64,000 bases of DNA, from NCBI GenBank assembly GCA_037145635.1, contig JBBCXB010000001.1:806001-870000 (forward strand), given 5' to 3'. Positions 10,790 to 21,600 of the stretch are shown here, piece after piece. The translations under genes were made by a program, and so were the position numbers. Origin of the DNA: JAATFS01 sp037145635. Its GTDB lineage: Bacteria; Pseudomonadota; Gammaproteobacteria; Xanthomonadales; Xanthomonadaceae. The stretch's first letter is position 1, and each line of letters starts with the position of its first letter. A model generated the notes under the pieces. That model did not search any database. It worked only from the letters and a program-made list of their open reading frames with translations, and was not told where the DNA came from.

Positions 10790-11222
10790 GCCCGGGGTCC
10801 GGGCTGGCGCGTCGCTCTCCGCCGAGATCCGGAGGGCGAGGGTAGGGGCATGTGGGGACATCGGGCTGTGAGGCCCCGGTGGCCGGCCCGGGACGAAAAG
10901 GAGCTCTGGACTGCAGGCTGGATGCCGGCTGGCGCTACGGAGGTCTCATGACTCATGTGACGGGGGCCGCGATCCGTCCACAAACCAGGTCTTTCCGGGC
11001 AGATCCTGGCGCCCGATGGGGTGAGGTGTCACCCAATGTTGCATGGCGGGAAAAATGTCACGCCGCCGTCACATCCAGGCCTTAGCGTGTTAATCTGTTG
11101 TTAACCGTTGCGGCCGTAACCAGCCGCCCGTTAGGGACCCCCAGATCAATCGGCTCACTCCACCCCGGGGTGGGCTGTGCACGTTTTCCGTAACCGCCCA
11201 ACCTGCATCGAGGCTACCGAAC
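10790..11222. other. Intergenic region upstream of the Oar-like receptor
   Basis: About 430 bases with no gene I can support. The last 150 bases are less GC-rich and should hold the promoter of the Oar-like receptor; a GTTAATC-TGTT-GTTAACC direct repeat lies around 11088-11107. No matched -35/-10 pair stands out. An open frame of 77 codons on the plus strand here lacks any recognisable feature. Confidence 0.5.
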
Positions 11223-14200
11223 ATGACTCACCCCCGCCGTCTCCGGATGTCCAAGCTGACCCTTGGCCTCGTGGCCGCGCTCGCCGCCGCACCCGTCTTC
11301 GCCCAGAACACCTCGTCGGGAGTGGGTGGCCTGGTGACCGCCCACAACGGCCAGCCGGTGGCCGGTGCCGAAGTGACGATCACGCATGTCGAGTCGGGCA
11401 CGGTCAGCCGGGCCACCACCGACGATGCCGGTCGCTACAACGCGCGTGGCCTGCGCGTCGGTGGTCCGTACAGCATCACGATCACCAAGTCAGGGGAAGG
11501 CACCAAGACCGAGGACAACGTCTATCTCGGCGTCAACCAGATCGCCAGCGTCAACGCTGCGCTGACCGGTGACCTGGCGACGCTGGAAACGGTGAACGCG
11601 GTGGCGATCGCCGGGGGCTCGGAAGTGTTCAGTGCGACCAAGATGGGCGCCGGCACCAACATCAGCCGGCAGACCATCGAGTCGATGCCTTCGATGGGCG
11701 GCAACATCCAGGACTACATGCGCCTGGATCCGCGCGTCTCCTTCGTCGACCGCGCCTCGGGCAGCATCACTGCCGGCGGCCAGAACCCGCGCTATAACGC
11801 GATCCGCATCGACGGCGTGTCGGCCAGCGACACCTTCGGCCTGGAAGGCAACAACATGCCGACCCGCCGCCAGCCGGTATCGATGGAGGCGATCGAGGCC
11901 ATCAACGTCGACCTGTCCAACTACGACGTCACGATCTCTGGCGCCACCGGCGCGGTGGTCGACGCGGTGACCAAGTCGGGTACCAACGAGTTCCATGGTT
12001 CGGTCTACGGCTACTACCGCGACGGCGACTGGTTCGGGGACAACCCGGACGGTACCCCGTTCAACGGGTTCACCAAGGAGAAGACCTACGGCGCGACCCT
12101 GGGCGGCCCGATCGTCAAGGACAAGCTGTTCTTCTTCGCCAACTACGAGAAATTCGAGCAGTCCGCGCCGGGCGCCGATATCTCCGGCAGCGCGCTCGGC
12201 ACCGGCCGCATCCCGATGGGCGATGTCGCCACGGCCCAGCAGATCTTCCAGGACCGCTACGGCGTCAGCGCCGGCGGCCTGGACTCCGACGGTGATACCA
12301 ACCTCGAGGAGTCCGCGATCAAGTTTGACTGGAACATCAACGACAACCACCGCGCCAGCTTCCGCTACAGCAAGCTCGACCAGAGCAAGCTGCGCATCAA
12401 CGGCTACGGCAGCAGCAGCGCCGCGTCGCTGAGCTCGTACTGGTACCAGCAGGACAAGAGCGTCGAGAGCTACGTGGCCCAGGTATTCAGCGACTGGAGC
12501 GACAATTTCTCGACCGAGGTCAAGGCGTCCTACCGCGACTACTCGGCGGTGCGTACGCCGCCGACCGTCGGGACCCCGGCCATCCAGATCGCCTACGGCG
12601 CACCGAATAGCTCGGGCGTTGCCCAGAGTCCGTACCTGTACCTGGGTACCGAGGTCAATACCCAGTACAACGTGCTGGAGACCAAGACCAAGAATCTCTA
12701 TGCCGCCGGCACGCTCACGCTGGGCGACCATGACGTCAAGGTCGGCGCGGACTGGAGCTCGAACGAGATCTACAACCTGTACGCACCGTACGTCGACGGT
12801 TACTACACCTACAACGGCATCGAGGCGTTCCGCAACAACACCCCGAGCTATACGCAGTTCCGTAACCCTGCCGGTGGCGACATCAACTCGATGGCCTCGG
12901 CCTACACCTACAAGACCCTGGGTCTGTTCGTGCAGGACCAGTGGTTCGTCAACAGCAATCTAACGCTGACCTTCGGCCTGCGCGCCGACGAGTACAAGAT
13001 CGATTCCAAGCCGGCTTACAACGCCACCGCGTCCAACTTCTACGGCTACAACAACAGCGACGTGGGCGGCGGCGAGTTCCTGTGGCAGCCGCGCTTCGGC
13101 TTCAACTACAACTTCGACAGCGAGCGTCCGACCCAGCTGCGCGGCGGCGTGGGCCTGTTCATGGGCGAGTCGCCGCAGGTCTGGCTGTCCAATGCCTATG
13201 GCGCCACCGGCCTGAACTATACCCAGACCGAGGTGTATGCACAGCCGGGCGTCTCGCCGGCGACACCGCGCCAGAACGTCAACTTCATCTCCGGCGACTT
13301 CAAGCTGCCGTCGGTGTGGAAAACCAACCTCGGCTTCGATCATGAGCTGCCGTGGTACGGCGTGGTTGCGTCGGTCGAAGGTATCTACACCAAGGTGAAG
13401 ACCGCGCTGTACTACCAGCGCCTGGATCTGGGCGCACCCACGCTCACCGCTCAGGACGGTCGCGCCATCTACTACCGTGGCAACACCGCGCGCGCGAATC
13501 GTGATTCGCGCTTCGGCGACGTGCTGTTGCTCGACACCACCGACAAGGGCGACAGCAAGCAGTTCACCGCTTCGCTGAGCAAGCCGTTCAGCGCGACCAG
13601 CGACTGGTCGTGGTCGCTGGGCTACACCTACACCGACGCCACCGAGGTCAGCGGCCTGACCAGCTCCACGGCCACCTCGGGCTGGAACTACAACTATGTC
13701 TACAACGCCAACGAGGAGGTCGCCAGCACCGCCCGCTACGAGATCAAGGATCGCATCTCTGGCGCGCTGAACTGGAACCACAAGTTCTTCGGCGACTACA
13801 CCACGACCGTCGGCCTGTTCTACGAAGGCCGCAGTGGCCGTCCGTACAGCTACGTGTTCACCAACGACGCCAACGGCGACAGTCGCACCGCCAACGACCT
13901 GTTCTACGTGCCGTCCGGCCCGGGCGACGTCAACTTCAGCGGCGGCGCCGCGATGGAGAAGGCGTTCTTCGACTGGCTGGCCCAGCATCCTGAGCTGGCG
14001 CGCTATGCCGGCAGCACGGTGCCGCAGAACTCGGGACGTGCCGGCTTCGTCAATACCTTCGACCTTCACTTCGCCCAGGAACTGCCGGGCTTCTTCAAGG
14101 GCCACAAGTCCGAGATCTGGTTCGACATCCAGAACGTCGGCAACCTGCTGAACAAGAAGTGGGGACAGATCTACGACTACGGTTTCTACGCCGACAAGCG

Positions 14201-14360
14201 CATCCTGACCGGTGTCGTCAACCAGGCCACCGGCAAGTACACCTACAACTTTGATCCGAACGCGGTGGACAACGTCGTGGCGGCCAACTCCGACGCCGAC
14301 GGCTTCAACACGGGTGTCTCGCAGTGGTCGCTGCAGCTGGGCTTCCGCTACAAGTTCTGA
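11223..14360 (+). CDS. Oar-like TonB-dependent receptor with N-terminal carboxypeptidase-regulatory domain
   Basis: A 1045-residue outer-membrane receptor of the Oar/CirA-like class, common in Xanthomonadales. The signal peptide ends near AAPVFAQN (residue about 28). Residues about 32-110 form an Ig-like carboxypeptidase regulatory domain (GLVTAHNGQPVAGAEVTI; TDDAGRYNARGLRVGGPY). The plug follows (ISRQTIESMPSMGGNIQDYM, IRIDGVSASDTFGLEGNNMP, GATGAVVDAVTKSGTNEFHG), then a long barrel ending LGFRYKF. In related bacteria Oar receptors take part in protease secretion or adhesion; no substrate can be named here. A second ATG nine codons downstream (MSKLTLGL) is an equally good start. Confidence 0.92.
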   Translation: MTHPRRLRMSKLTLGLVAALAAAPVFAQNTSSGVGGLVTAHNGQPVAGAEVTITHVESGTVSRATTDDAGRYNARGLRVGGPYSITITKSGEGTKTEDNVYLGVNQIASVNAALTGDLATLETVNAVAIAGGSEVFSATKMGAGTNISRQTIESMPSMGGNIQDYMRLDPRVSFVDRASGSITAGGQNPRYNAIRIDGVSASDTFGLEGNNMPTRRQPVSMEAIEAINVDLSNYDVTISGATGAVVDAVTKSGTNEFHGSVYGYYRDGDWFGDNPDGTPFNGFTKEKTYGATLGGPIVKDKLFFFANYEKFEQSAPGADISGSALGTGRIPMGDVATAQQIFQDRYGVSAGGLDSDGDTNLEESAIKFDWNINDNHRASFRYSKLDQSKLRINGYGSSSAASLSSYWYQQDKSVESYVAQVFSDWSDNFSTEVKASYRDYSAVRTPPTVGTPAIQIAYGAPNSSGVAQSPYLYLGTEVNTQYNVLETKTKNLYAAGTLTLGDHDVKVGADWSSNEIYNLYAPYVDGYYTYNGIEAFRNNTPSYTQFRNPAGGDINSMASAYTYKTLGLFVQDQWFVNSNLTLTFGLRADEYKIDSKPAYNATASNFYGYNNSDVGGGEFLWQPRFGFNYNFDSERPTQLRGGVGLFMGESPQVWLSNAYGATGLNYTQTEVYAQPGVSPATPRQNVNFISGDFKLPSVWKTNLGFDHELPWYGVVASVEGIYTKVKTALYYQRLDLGAPTLTAQDGRAIYYRGNTARANRDSRFGDVLLLDTTDKGDSKQFTASLSKPFSATSDWSWSLGYTYTDATEVSGLTSSTATSGWNYNYVYNANEEVASTARYEIKDRISGALNWNHKFFGDYTTTVGLFYEGRSGRPYSYVFTNDANGDSRTANDLFYVPSGPGDVNFSGGAAMEKAFFDWLAQHPELARYAGSTVPQNSGRAGFVNTFDLHFAQELPGFFKGHKSEIWFDIQNVGNLLNKKWGQIYDYGFYADKRILTGVVNQATGKYTYNFDPNAVDNVVAANSDADGFNTGVSQWSLQLGFRYKF

Positions 14361-14391
14361 TCGTCCTGGAACATCCGTAATGAAAGGCAAG

Positions 14392-14420
14392 ACGGCCGGG
14401 GCGACCCGGCCGTTTTCTTT
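14392..14420 (+). terminator. Rho-independent terminator after the Oar-like receptor
   Basis: A perfect 9-bp stem (ACGGCCGGG with CCCGGCCGT) on a GCGA tetraloop, followed by TTTTCTTTT, 31 bases after the stop codon. Confidence 0.94.
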
Positions 14421-14469
14421 TGGGGGGGAGAGTGCGCTAAAGTCCGGCGGCTTGACACAGGAGCAGAGC

Positions 14470-15858
14470 ATGGAACTCGGAAGTACGGCGGCGAGAGCGC
14501 TGCCGGTAGTGGATGCGCGGATCTACCCGCGCGGTGGCCTGGACGTGCTGTCGCGGGCCGAGGTGGCCCGGCTGCGCGACGCCTCCAGCGGCGGCACGCA
14601 CGAGCTGCTGCGCCGCTGCGCGCTGGCGGTGCTGACCAGCGGCAGCGCTTCGGACGACCCGCGCGCGGCCCGCGACCTGTACCCGGATTTCGACATCCAG
14701 GTGAACCAGCAGGACCGCGGCCTTCGCATCGACCTGGTCAATGCCCCGGCCATGGCCTTCGTCGACGGCGAGATCATCCGCGGCGTCGCCGAGCTGCTGT
14801 TCGCGGTGGTGCGCGACCTGGCCTACATGGCCATCGAGCTGGGCCCGCAGTACGCGGCCGACCTGGAGTCGGGCGACGGCATCACCAACGCGGTGTTCGG
14901 CCTGCTGCGCAACGCCCGCATCCTCAACCCCGCCGACCCCAACCTGGTGGTCTGCTGGGGCGGCCACTCGATCTCGCGCGACGAGTACCTCTACACCAAG
15001 CAGGTGGGCTACGAGCTCGGTCTGCGCGGGCTGGACATCTGCACCGGCTGCGGCCCGGGTGCGATGAAGGGGCCGATGAAGGGCGCCACCATCGCCCACG
15101 CCAAGCAGCGCCGGCACCACACCCGCTACATCGGCATCACCGAGCCGGGCATCATCGCCGCCGAGTCGCCGAACCCGATCGTCAACCACCTGGTGATCAT
15201 GCCGGACATCGAGAAGCGCCTGGAGGCCTTCGTCCGCATCGGCCACGGCATCATCGTGTTCCCCGGGGGCGTGGGCACGGCCGAGGAGATCCTCTACCTG
15301 CTGGGCATCCTGCTGCGCGAGGAGAACCGCGACCTGCCGTTCCCGCTGATCCTGACCGGCCCGACGATCGCCGCACCCTACTTCGAGCAGATCGACCGGT
15401 TCATCCGGCTGACCCTGGGAGACGCGGCCGCGTCGCGCTACGAGATCGTGGTCGGCGACCCGGTGGCCGTGGCGCGCCGGATGGCCGAGGGCATCGGCCA
15501 CGTCCGCGGCTACCGCAAGGAACACAAGGACTCGTTCTACTTCAACTGGTCGGTCAACATCCCGCTGGAGTACCAGCAGCCATTCGAGCCGTCGCACGAG
15601 GCCATGGCCGCGCTGGACCTGCACCATGGCCGCGCTCCGCATGCGCTGGCCGCGGACCTGCGGCGCGCGTTCTCCGGCATCGTGGCCGGCAACGTCAAGG
15701 AGGACGGCATGCGCCGGATCGAGCAGTTCGGCCCGTTCGAGATCCACGGCGACCCGGACATGATGCAGGCGCTGGACGAACTGCTGCGCGCCTTCGTCGA
15801 GCAGCGGCGCATGAAGATCTCCGGCGAGTACCGCCCATGCTACCGGGTGATGGCCTGA
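14470..15858 (+). CDS. ppnN: Pyrimidine/purine-5'-nucleotide nucleosidase
   Basis: A LOG-family nucleotide nucleosidase of 462 residues that splits nucleoside monophosphates into base and ribose 5-phosphate; E. coli PpnN (YgdH, 454 residues) is controlled by (p)ppGpp. Visible are the N-terminal extension typical of PpnN (residues 1-130), the Rossmann core with WGGHSISRDEYLYTKQVG, TGCGPGAMKGPMKGA, and the LOG signature FPGGVGTAEEILYLLGILL, followed by the PpnN-specific C-terminal domain. The ATG is preceded by a GGAG at the right distance. Located alone between the receptor and the pilin operon. Confidence 0.95.
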   Translation: MELGSTAARALPVVDARIYPRGGLDVLSRAEVARLRDASSGGTHELLRRCALAVLTSGSASDDPRAARDLYPDFDIQVNQQDRGLRIDLVNAPAMAFVDGEIIRGVAELLFAVVRDLAYMAIELGPQYAADLESGDGITNAVFGLLRNARILNPADPNLVVCWGGHSISRDEYLYTKQVGYELGLRGLDICTGCGPGAMKGPMKGATIAHAKQRRHHTRYIGITEPGIIAAESPNPIVNHLVIMPDIEKRLEAFVRIGHGIIVFPGGVGTAEEILYLLGILLREENRDLPFPLILTGPTIAAPYFEQIDRFIRLTLGDAAASRYEIVVGDPVAVARRMAEGIGHVRGYRKEHKDSFYFNWSVNIPLEYQQPFEPSHEAMAALDLHHGRAPHALAADLRRAFSGIVAGNVKEDGMRRIEQFGPFEIHGDPDMMQALDELLRAFVEQRRMKISGEYRPCYRVMA

Positions 15859-15976
15859 ACTAGGCGGGGGAGGGCGGACCACGCCCATCCCCCCGGAACG
15901 ACCGTTCGTCCGCCGCCGCTTGCCATGCCGTGGCGGCGGACGACATGATGCGACATCAACGCTGGGGAGCGTGCCG

Positions 15977-16519
15977 ATGTCGTTTTGCCGCGTACGCGGA
16001 TTCACTCTGGTGGAACTGATGGTCACCGTGGCGGTGCTGGCGGTGCTGATGGCGATCGGCTATCCGAGCTTCCAGAGCACCCTGCGTTCCAATCGCGTGG
16101 CCACCGGCAGCAACGAGCTGATGGCCGGCTTCGCGCTGGCGCGCAGCGAGGCCATCCGCAATACCCGCTCCAGCGGCCTGTGCCCCAGCAGCGACGGCAG
16201 CAGCTGCGGGCAGGACTGGAGCGCCGGCTGGCTGGTCTGGGAGGACCGCGACAGCGACGGCCTGCTGGGCAGCGGCGAGACCGTGCTGCGCTATTCGCAG
16301 GGCGGCGGCAAGCTGAAGGTGTCCTCCAGCCAGGTGCTCAGGTTCGTGTTCGACGGGCGCGGCCGGGTCGTGGCCCAGGGCGCGTCGGGGGCGGCGTTGT
16401 CGGGGGCACAGAGCCTGGCATTGCAGCCGAACGACTGCCCGTCCGGGCAGGCGTTCCTGCGCACGCTGACCATCAGCCCGACCGGCCAGGTCCGGATCGC
16501 CCGGGGGAACTGCACATGA
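15977..16519 (+). CDS. fimT: Minor pilin FimT/FimU (GspH family)
   Basis: A 180-residue pseudopilin of the type IV pilus priming complex. The type III signal is clear: short basic leader, then the prepilin peptidase site G|FTLVELMVTVAVLAVL (cleavage near residue 9, Glu at +5), and a GspH-type globular domain (LARSEAIRNTRSSG, CPSSDGSSCGQDWSAGW) with a C-terminal Cys (ARGNCT). It is the first gene of an operon in the order fimT-pilV-pilW-pilX-pilY1-pilE. The ATG with MSFCRVRG gives a normal leader; a longer frame upstream is not needed. It overlaps pilV by ATGA. Confidence 0.93.
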   Translation: MSFCRVRGFTLVELMVTVAVLAVLMAIGYPSFQSTLRSNRVATGSNELMAGFALARSEAIRNTRSSGLCPSSDGSSCGQDWSAGWLVWEDRDSDGLLGSGETVLRYSQGGGKLKVSSSQVLRFVFDGRGRVVAQGASGAALSGAQSLALQPNDCPSGQAFLRTLTISPTGQVRIARGNCT

Positions 16520-16983
16520 CCTTCGGGAGCGGCCGGCGTGCCGCCGTCCAGGGGGGCTTCACCCTGCTGGAAGTGATGATCGCGATGCTGGTGCTGGCCT
16601 TCGGCCTGCTGGGCTTCGCCCTGCTGCAGACGATGAGCGTGCGCATGTCGCAGAGTTCCAACTACCGCACCAACGCCACCAATCTGGCCAGCGAGCTGCT
16701 CGATCAGATACGCGCCAATCGCGCCGCCGCGTCCAGCTATGCCGGCGCCGCCAGTTTTGCCGCGGGCAGCCGCGCGGCCAAGCCCTGCATTCCGGGGGTG
16801 ACCGATGCCCAGAGCGTGGCCAATGCCTCGGAACTGTGGAAGTGCCAGGTCGTGCGCGCGCTGGGCGACAGTGCCGGGGCCACCGTGTCCTATCAGGACG
16901 GGGTGGTGGGGGTGATCCTGGAGTGGGGCGAGCGGGCCGGGCCCGAGGCCACCACCCGCTTCGAGGTACAGACCCGACTATGA
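16516..16983 (+). CDS. pilV: Minor pilin PilV
   Basis: A 155-residue minor pilin with prepilin site GG|FTLLEVMIAMLVLAFGLLGFA (about residue 14), followed by the PilV-type LQTMSVRMSQSSNYRTNATNLASELLDQIRAN segment. It helps start pilus assembly together with PilW, PilX and PilY1 at the inner membrane. Both ends overlap neighbours by four bases (ATGA with fimT and with pilW), so the genes are tightly coupled. Confidence 0.93.
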   Translation: MTFGSGRRAAVQGGFTLLEVMIAMLVLAFGLLGFALLQTMSVRMSQSSNYRTNATNLASELLDQIRANRAAASSYAGAASFAAGSRAAKPCIPGVTDAQSVANASELWKCQVVRALGDSAGATVSYQDGVVGVILEWGERAGPEATTRFEVQTRL

Positions 16984-18125
16984 AACGCCGCCCCCACCCC
17001 CGCCACGTCCAGGGCCTGTCGCTGATCGAGCTGATGATCGCGATGCTGATCGGCCTGGTGCTCATGCTGGGCGTCATCCAGATCTTCAGCGCCTCGCGGG
17101 CGGCCTACCAGCTGTCCGAGGGGATGGCGCGGACCCAGGAAAACGCGCGGTTCGCGATGGACTACCTGCAGCGCGACCTGCGCATGGGCGGTCATTTCGG
17201 TTGCGTCAACGATCAGTCGCACCTGCGCACGAGCGGGGAGTTGCTCACCCACTTCAGCAGCACCCATTCGGCCCTCAACTTCCCGGTGTCGATCCAGGCC
17301 TACGACGCCACCGGGACGGCGCCCAGGGGCCAGGTGAAGCTGGGCGAGGCCGCCAGCGGCTGGAGCCCGGCCCTGCCCACCGAGATCGCCGCGCTGCGGC
17401 CTGCGCCGCTGGCCGGCAGCGACGTGCTGGTGCTGCGCTTCCTGGCCAGCGAAGGCGCGCCGGTGCAGTCGATCGCGACCACCGGATCGGCCACCACGTT
17501 CACGGTCCCGACTGCGCGCTGGCGTGCCTTTACCCAGAACGGCGTCACCGCGCCGGCCACGTTCGGCATCGCCGACTGCAGCTATGTGGACCTGTTCAAC
17601 GCGTCGGCGACCTCTGCCAGCGCCGGTACCGTGAAGACCGACGTGGTGATCGATCGCTACACCGCCCAGCCGTCCGGCCAGACCATGCTCTACCGCGCCG
17701 AGTCGCTGGTCTATTACGTGGCCACCGGTGCCGGGGGCACGGAACCCAGCCTGTACCGGGTCCGCTTCAGCGGTAGCGCCTACCAGGCGCCGGAAGAGCT
17801 GGTGGAAGGTGTGGAGAGCCTGCAGTTGCTGTTCGGCCAGGACCGGGAGACCAACCTCGCCAGCAACCCGCCCACCGGCTACATCGACGTCTACAACACC
17901 GCAGCGACCATCGGCACGGTCGCCGACGCCTGGCGCCGCGTGGGTTCGGTCCAGGTCGGCCTGCTGATGCGCAGCCCGGACCGGGCGGCGGCCGAGGTGC
18001 CGTCGGCCGATAACCGACCGTACGCACTGGGGGTCGAGTTCGTGCCGCCGGCGACCAGCGACGGCAAGTACCGGGCGAGCTACGAAACGACGGTGGCCTT
18101 GCGCAACCGTCTCTACGGCAATTGA
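16980..18125 (+). CDS. pilW: Minor pilin PilW
   Basis: A 381-residue minor pilin with prepilin site G|LSLIELMIAMLIGLVLMLGV near residue 12. The family feature ARTQENARFAMDYLQRDLRMGGHFGC follows the N-terminal helix. The long C-terminal domain carries SLVYYVATGAGGTEPSLYRVR and ELVEGVESLQLLFGQD, typical of PilW. It overlaps pilV by four bases and ends eight bases before pilX. Confidence 0.93.
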   Translation: MKRRPHPRHVQGLSLIELMIAMLIGLVLMLGVIQIFSASRAAYQLSEGMARTQENARFAMDYLQRDLRMGGHFGCVNDQSHLRTSGELLTHFSSTHSALNFPVSIQAYDATGTAPRGQVKLGEAASGWSPALPTEIAALRPAPLAGSDVLVLRFLASEGAPVQSIATTGSATTFTVPTARWRAFTQNGVTAPATFGIADCSYVDLFNASATSASAGTVKTDVVIDRYTAQPSGQTMLYRAESLVYYVATGAGGTEPSLYRVRFSGSAYQAPEELVEGVESLQLLFGQDRETNLASNPPTGYIDVYNTAATIGTVADAWRRVGSVQVGLLMRSPDRAAAEVPSADNRPYALGVEFVPPATSDGKYRASYETTVALRNRLYGN

Positions 18126-18133
18126 GGAAAGGC

Positions 18134-18655
18134 ATGAGCAGCTCACCCCGTCCGCGGTCCCCCGGTTTGCAGAACGCGCCCGCGCGGCAGTCCGGCGCGG
18201 TGCTGTACGTCGCGCTGATCATGCTGATCCTGCTGGCCTTGCTGGGCATCGTCGGCATGCAGGTCACCGGCCTGCAGGAAAAGATGTCGTCGAACTACCG
18301 CGCCGCGAACCTGGCGTTCCAGAACGCGGAGCAGCTGGTGCGGATCACCGAGTGCGGCGTCGAGGACACGGTCAACCGCACCACCACCACCGGCTGCAGC
18401 GCCTCCTCCGACGTCAAGGTATGCGACGAGGCCTTCGACGTCGGCGACTGGGCCGACGCGATCGCCAAGGCGCGGACCGGAAAGAGCACGAACATCCGCC
18501 TGATCGGGCCGTGCATCTCCGGCAACTCGAGCCTGGCGATGGGTAGCGCGGTCAACGAAGACGCCAATCCGATCTACCAGATCTCGGGTTATCAGACCGA
18601 CCAGGCCGACAACGCTTCCGCCGACGCTGCCATCGACACCATCTTCAGGCCCTGA
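18134..18655 (+). CDS. pilX: Minor pilin PilX
   Basis: A 173-residue PilX-type protein: basic leader, then QSGAVLYVALIMLILLALLGI, and the usual MQVTGLQEKMSSNYRAANLAFQNAEQ segment. PilX lacks the common Glu+5 FTLIE motif, which is normal for this family. ATG was chosen because AGGAAAGG precedes it at a good distance; a TTG four codons earlier is in frame but overlaps that ribosome site. The pilY1 start follows five bases after the stop. Confidence 0.9.
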   Translation: MSSSPRPRSPGLQNAPARQSGAVLYVALIMLILLALLGIVGMQVTGLQEKMSSNYRAANLAFQNAEQLVRITECGVEDTVNRTTTTGCSASSDVKVCDEAFDVGDWADAIAKARTGKSTNIRLIGPCISGNSSLAMGSAVNEDANPIYQISGYQTDQADNASADAAIDTIFRP

Positions 18656-18660
18656 CCGCC

Positions 18661-21600
18661 ATGTCGCTTTCCCATCGTGCCAAGTTGAGCGCCTTCGCCC
18701 TGCTGACCGTGCTCGGCTTCAGCGGCTACTACCTCTACGACGCGTTCTCCACCCAGGGCGTGGGCGATCTGGCGCAGGCGCCGCTGAACATCGAATCGCA
18801 GGTCACGCCGTCCTTCATCATGGCCGTGGACGACTCCGGTTCGATGTCGTTCCACAACCAGTTCCCGGCGTCGGACGGCTACGCCTGCTGGCAGAACGGC
18901 GGCTCGGCCTCCACGTCGAGCTTCTTCTCCAGCGTGGGCGTGCTGCGTACGTCCGGAACGGTCTGCATCTACTCCTATTCGTATACCGGACCCCGCATCG
19001 GTACCGGGTACTACGGCATTCCGCCGGTGGACAACTACGGGTTCGCGCGGTCGCCGGATTTCAATCCGGCCTACTTCAACCCCGGCATCACCTACGAGCC
19101 GTGGCTGGATGCGACCGGCAAGGCCTACAACGCCACCACCTCCAACCCCGATGGCAATGCCTCGGTCACGGCGACCCTGATCGACCCCCGCGACGACGAC
19201 ACCATCAATCTGGCATCTCAGCTGGAAGATGCCAACAGCCGCTCACGCTTCCAGGCTTACACCAACATGTTCCTGCCCGCAGGCACGCGGTATCGCTTGA
19301 CCGACAACAGCAACAGTTGCGGCGGGTTGAGCGGCGGTGGCTGGCAGACCGTGGGAAGCAACGGCCAGACCCTCACCTCCAGTTGCGCGATCTACGTGGG
19401 CTACTGGCCTGCCACCTTCTACCTGCGCTCCAGCACCGTGCCGGCCGGCTATGGCTCGGTGGAGCGCACCGAGATCGCCAACGCCTGCGGCAGCGGGTGC
19501 AGCCTGTGGCGCTACCGGATCCAGTCCAAGGACACCGCGGCGCTGCAGAACTTCGCCAACTGGTACTCGTACTACGGCAACCGCAACCGCGCCATGATCG
19601 CCGGCATGACGCGTTCGATGTCCGAAGTCAGCAACATGTACGTGTCGTACTTCACCATCAACGGCTACGGCAGCTGGGACGAGCCGATCAGCAAGAGTGG
19701 CGAGCGCCTGCCGATGCGCGACATGTCCTCGGGTACCGATCGCGCCAGCCTGTATTCCTCCATGATCTCGCTGCCTGCCAGCGGCGGTACCCCGAACCGG
19801 CAGGCGGTCAATGCCGCGGGCCTGCAGTTCACCCGCAGCGATTCCGGTGCGCCGATCAAGCTGGAGTGCCAGAAGAACGCGGTCATGCTGTTCACCGACG
19901 GCTACAGCAACGGCGGCAGCGTCTCGGTCGGCAATGTGGATGGCGGCATGGGCGTCCCGTTCGCCGACGGCAACTCCAATACGATGGCCGACATCGCCAC
20001 CCGCTACTACCTCAACACCTCGTCCGGCAACTCGCCCCTGCGCTCGGACCTGGCCAAGGGCAAGGTGCCCGTGCCCAGCGCCTGTCCCAGCAGCGACCCG
20101 AGCGTGGATTGCCAGACCAACCTGCACATCAACTTCTATGGCGTGACGCTGGGCGGGCGCGGCAACCTCTACGACCCGGACACGGAGCAGAATGCGTATA
20201 CCGATTCGTCGGTCTACAACAACTGGCCGTCCTCCCAGGACAACAACCGCAGCACGGTCGACGACATCTGGCACGCCGCGACCAATACCCGCGGCGAGTT
20301 CATCAACGCGCGTACGCCGGCGGAGATCGTCGAGGCCATGCGCCGCATCCTGGCATCGGTCGGGGCAGGGCAGACGCCGTCCGGCAGCATCGCGCTCACC
20401 GGCTCGCGCATCGGCGCCGGCTCGTTGACGGTGGTGCCGTTCTACGAGTCCACCAACAACAGTACCGACTGGTACGGGAAGCTGACCGCCCAGACCGTCA
20501 GCCGCGACACCAGCAACGTGCTCACCTACAGCACCCTCTGGGAAGCCAGCAACAAGTTGCCGCAGGCGTCGGCCCGAAGCATCTACTACGGTACCGCCAG
20601 CGGCATGTCGCTGTTCAATGCAGGCAACGTGTCGCTCGACAATCTCTGCAGCAATACGACCAACAGCATGTCGCGCTGTACCGCGAGCCGGATTACCAGC
20701 GAGCTCAAGGTCAATCTCGCGCAGGCGATCGCCTACCTGCGCGGCGACCCGTCGCTGGAAGGCAACAAGGACACGCCGCTGCGGACCCGGACCACCCGGT
20801 TGGGCGACATCGTCAACTCGACCCCGGTCATCTCCGCGCCCACCGACGACTACGGTTTCCGTTCGCTCTACGACGCCAGCACCCAGAAGTACGACGCCGC
20901 CGGCTACGCCGCCTACCTCAAGACCAAGGCCAGCCGCAGCAACATGGTCTACGTGGGCGCCAACGACGGCATGCTGCACGCCTTCAACGGCACCACCGGC
21001 GTGGAGCAGTTCGCCTACATCCCGCAGACCGTGCTCGGCCACATGGGCAATCTGCTGTTCCCCTACCGCGCCGAGGACAAGGACGACCAGGACTTCCAGC
21101 ACCGCTACTATGTCGACGGTCCCGTGACCGTCTCCGATGTCGCCTACAGTTCCAGCAGCTGGGCGACGGTCCTGGTCGGCACGCCCGGGGCCGGTGGCAA
21201 GGGAGCGTTCGCGCTGGACGTCACCACGCCCACCAGCTTCAGTCGTCTCTGGGAAATCAACGATCGCAACAGCGACAGCGCCATCGCCAGCAACATCGGC
21301 AACGTGCTCGGCAAGCCGGTGATCGTGCCGGTGCGCAACACCAGCGGCGTTGTGAGCTGGAAGGCGATCTTCGGCAACGGTTACGGCAGCACCAATGGCA
21401 AGGCGGTGTTGTTCGTGGTCGACGTCAAGAGCGGCAAGGTCACCCTGCTGCCTGCGGCGGAAACCGGCGTGGCGGGCAGCAACGGGCTCGGCAACGTGGT
21501 GGTGCTCGATCGATGGGGTGGCAGCAAGCTCGACACCCAGGCGCGCGATGGTTACGCGGATACCGTTTACGCGGCGGACCAGAAGGGCGCCGTATGGAAG

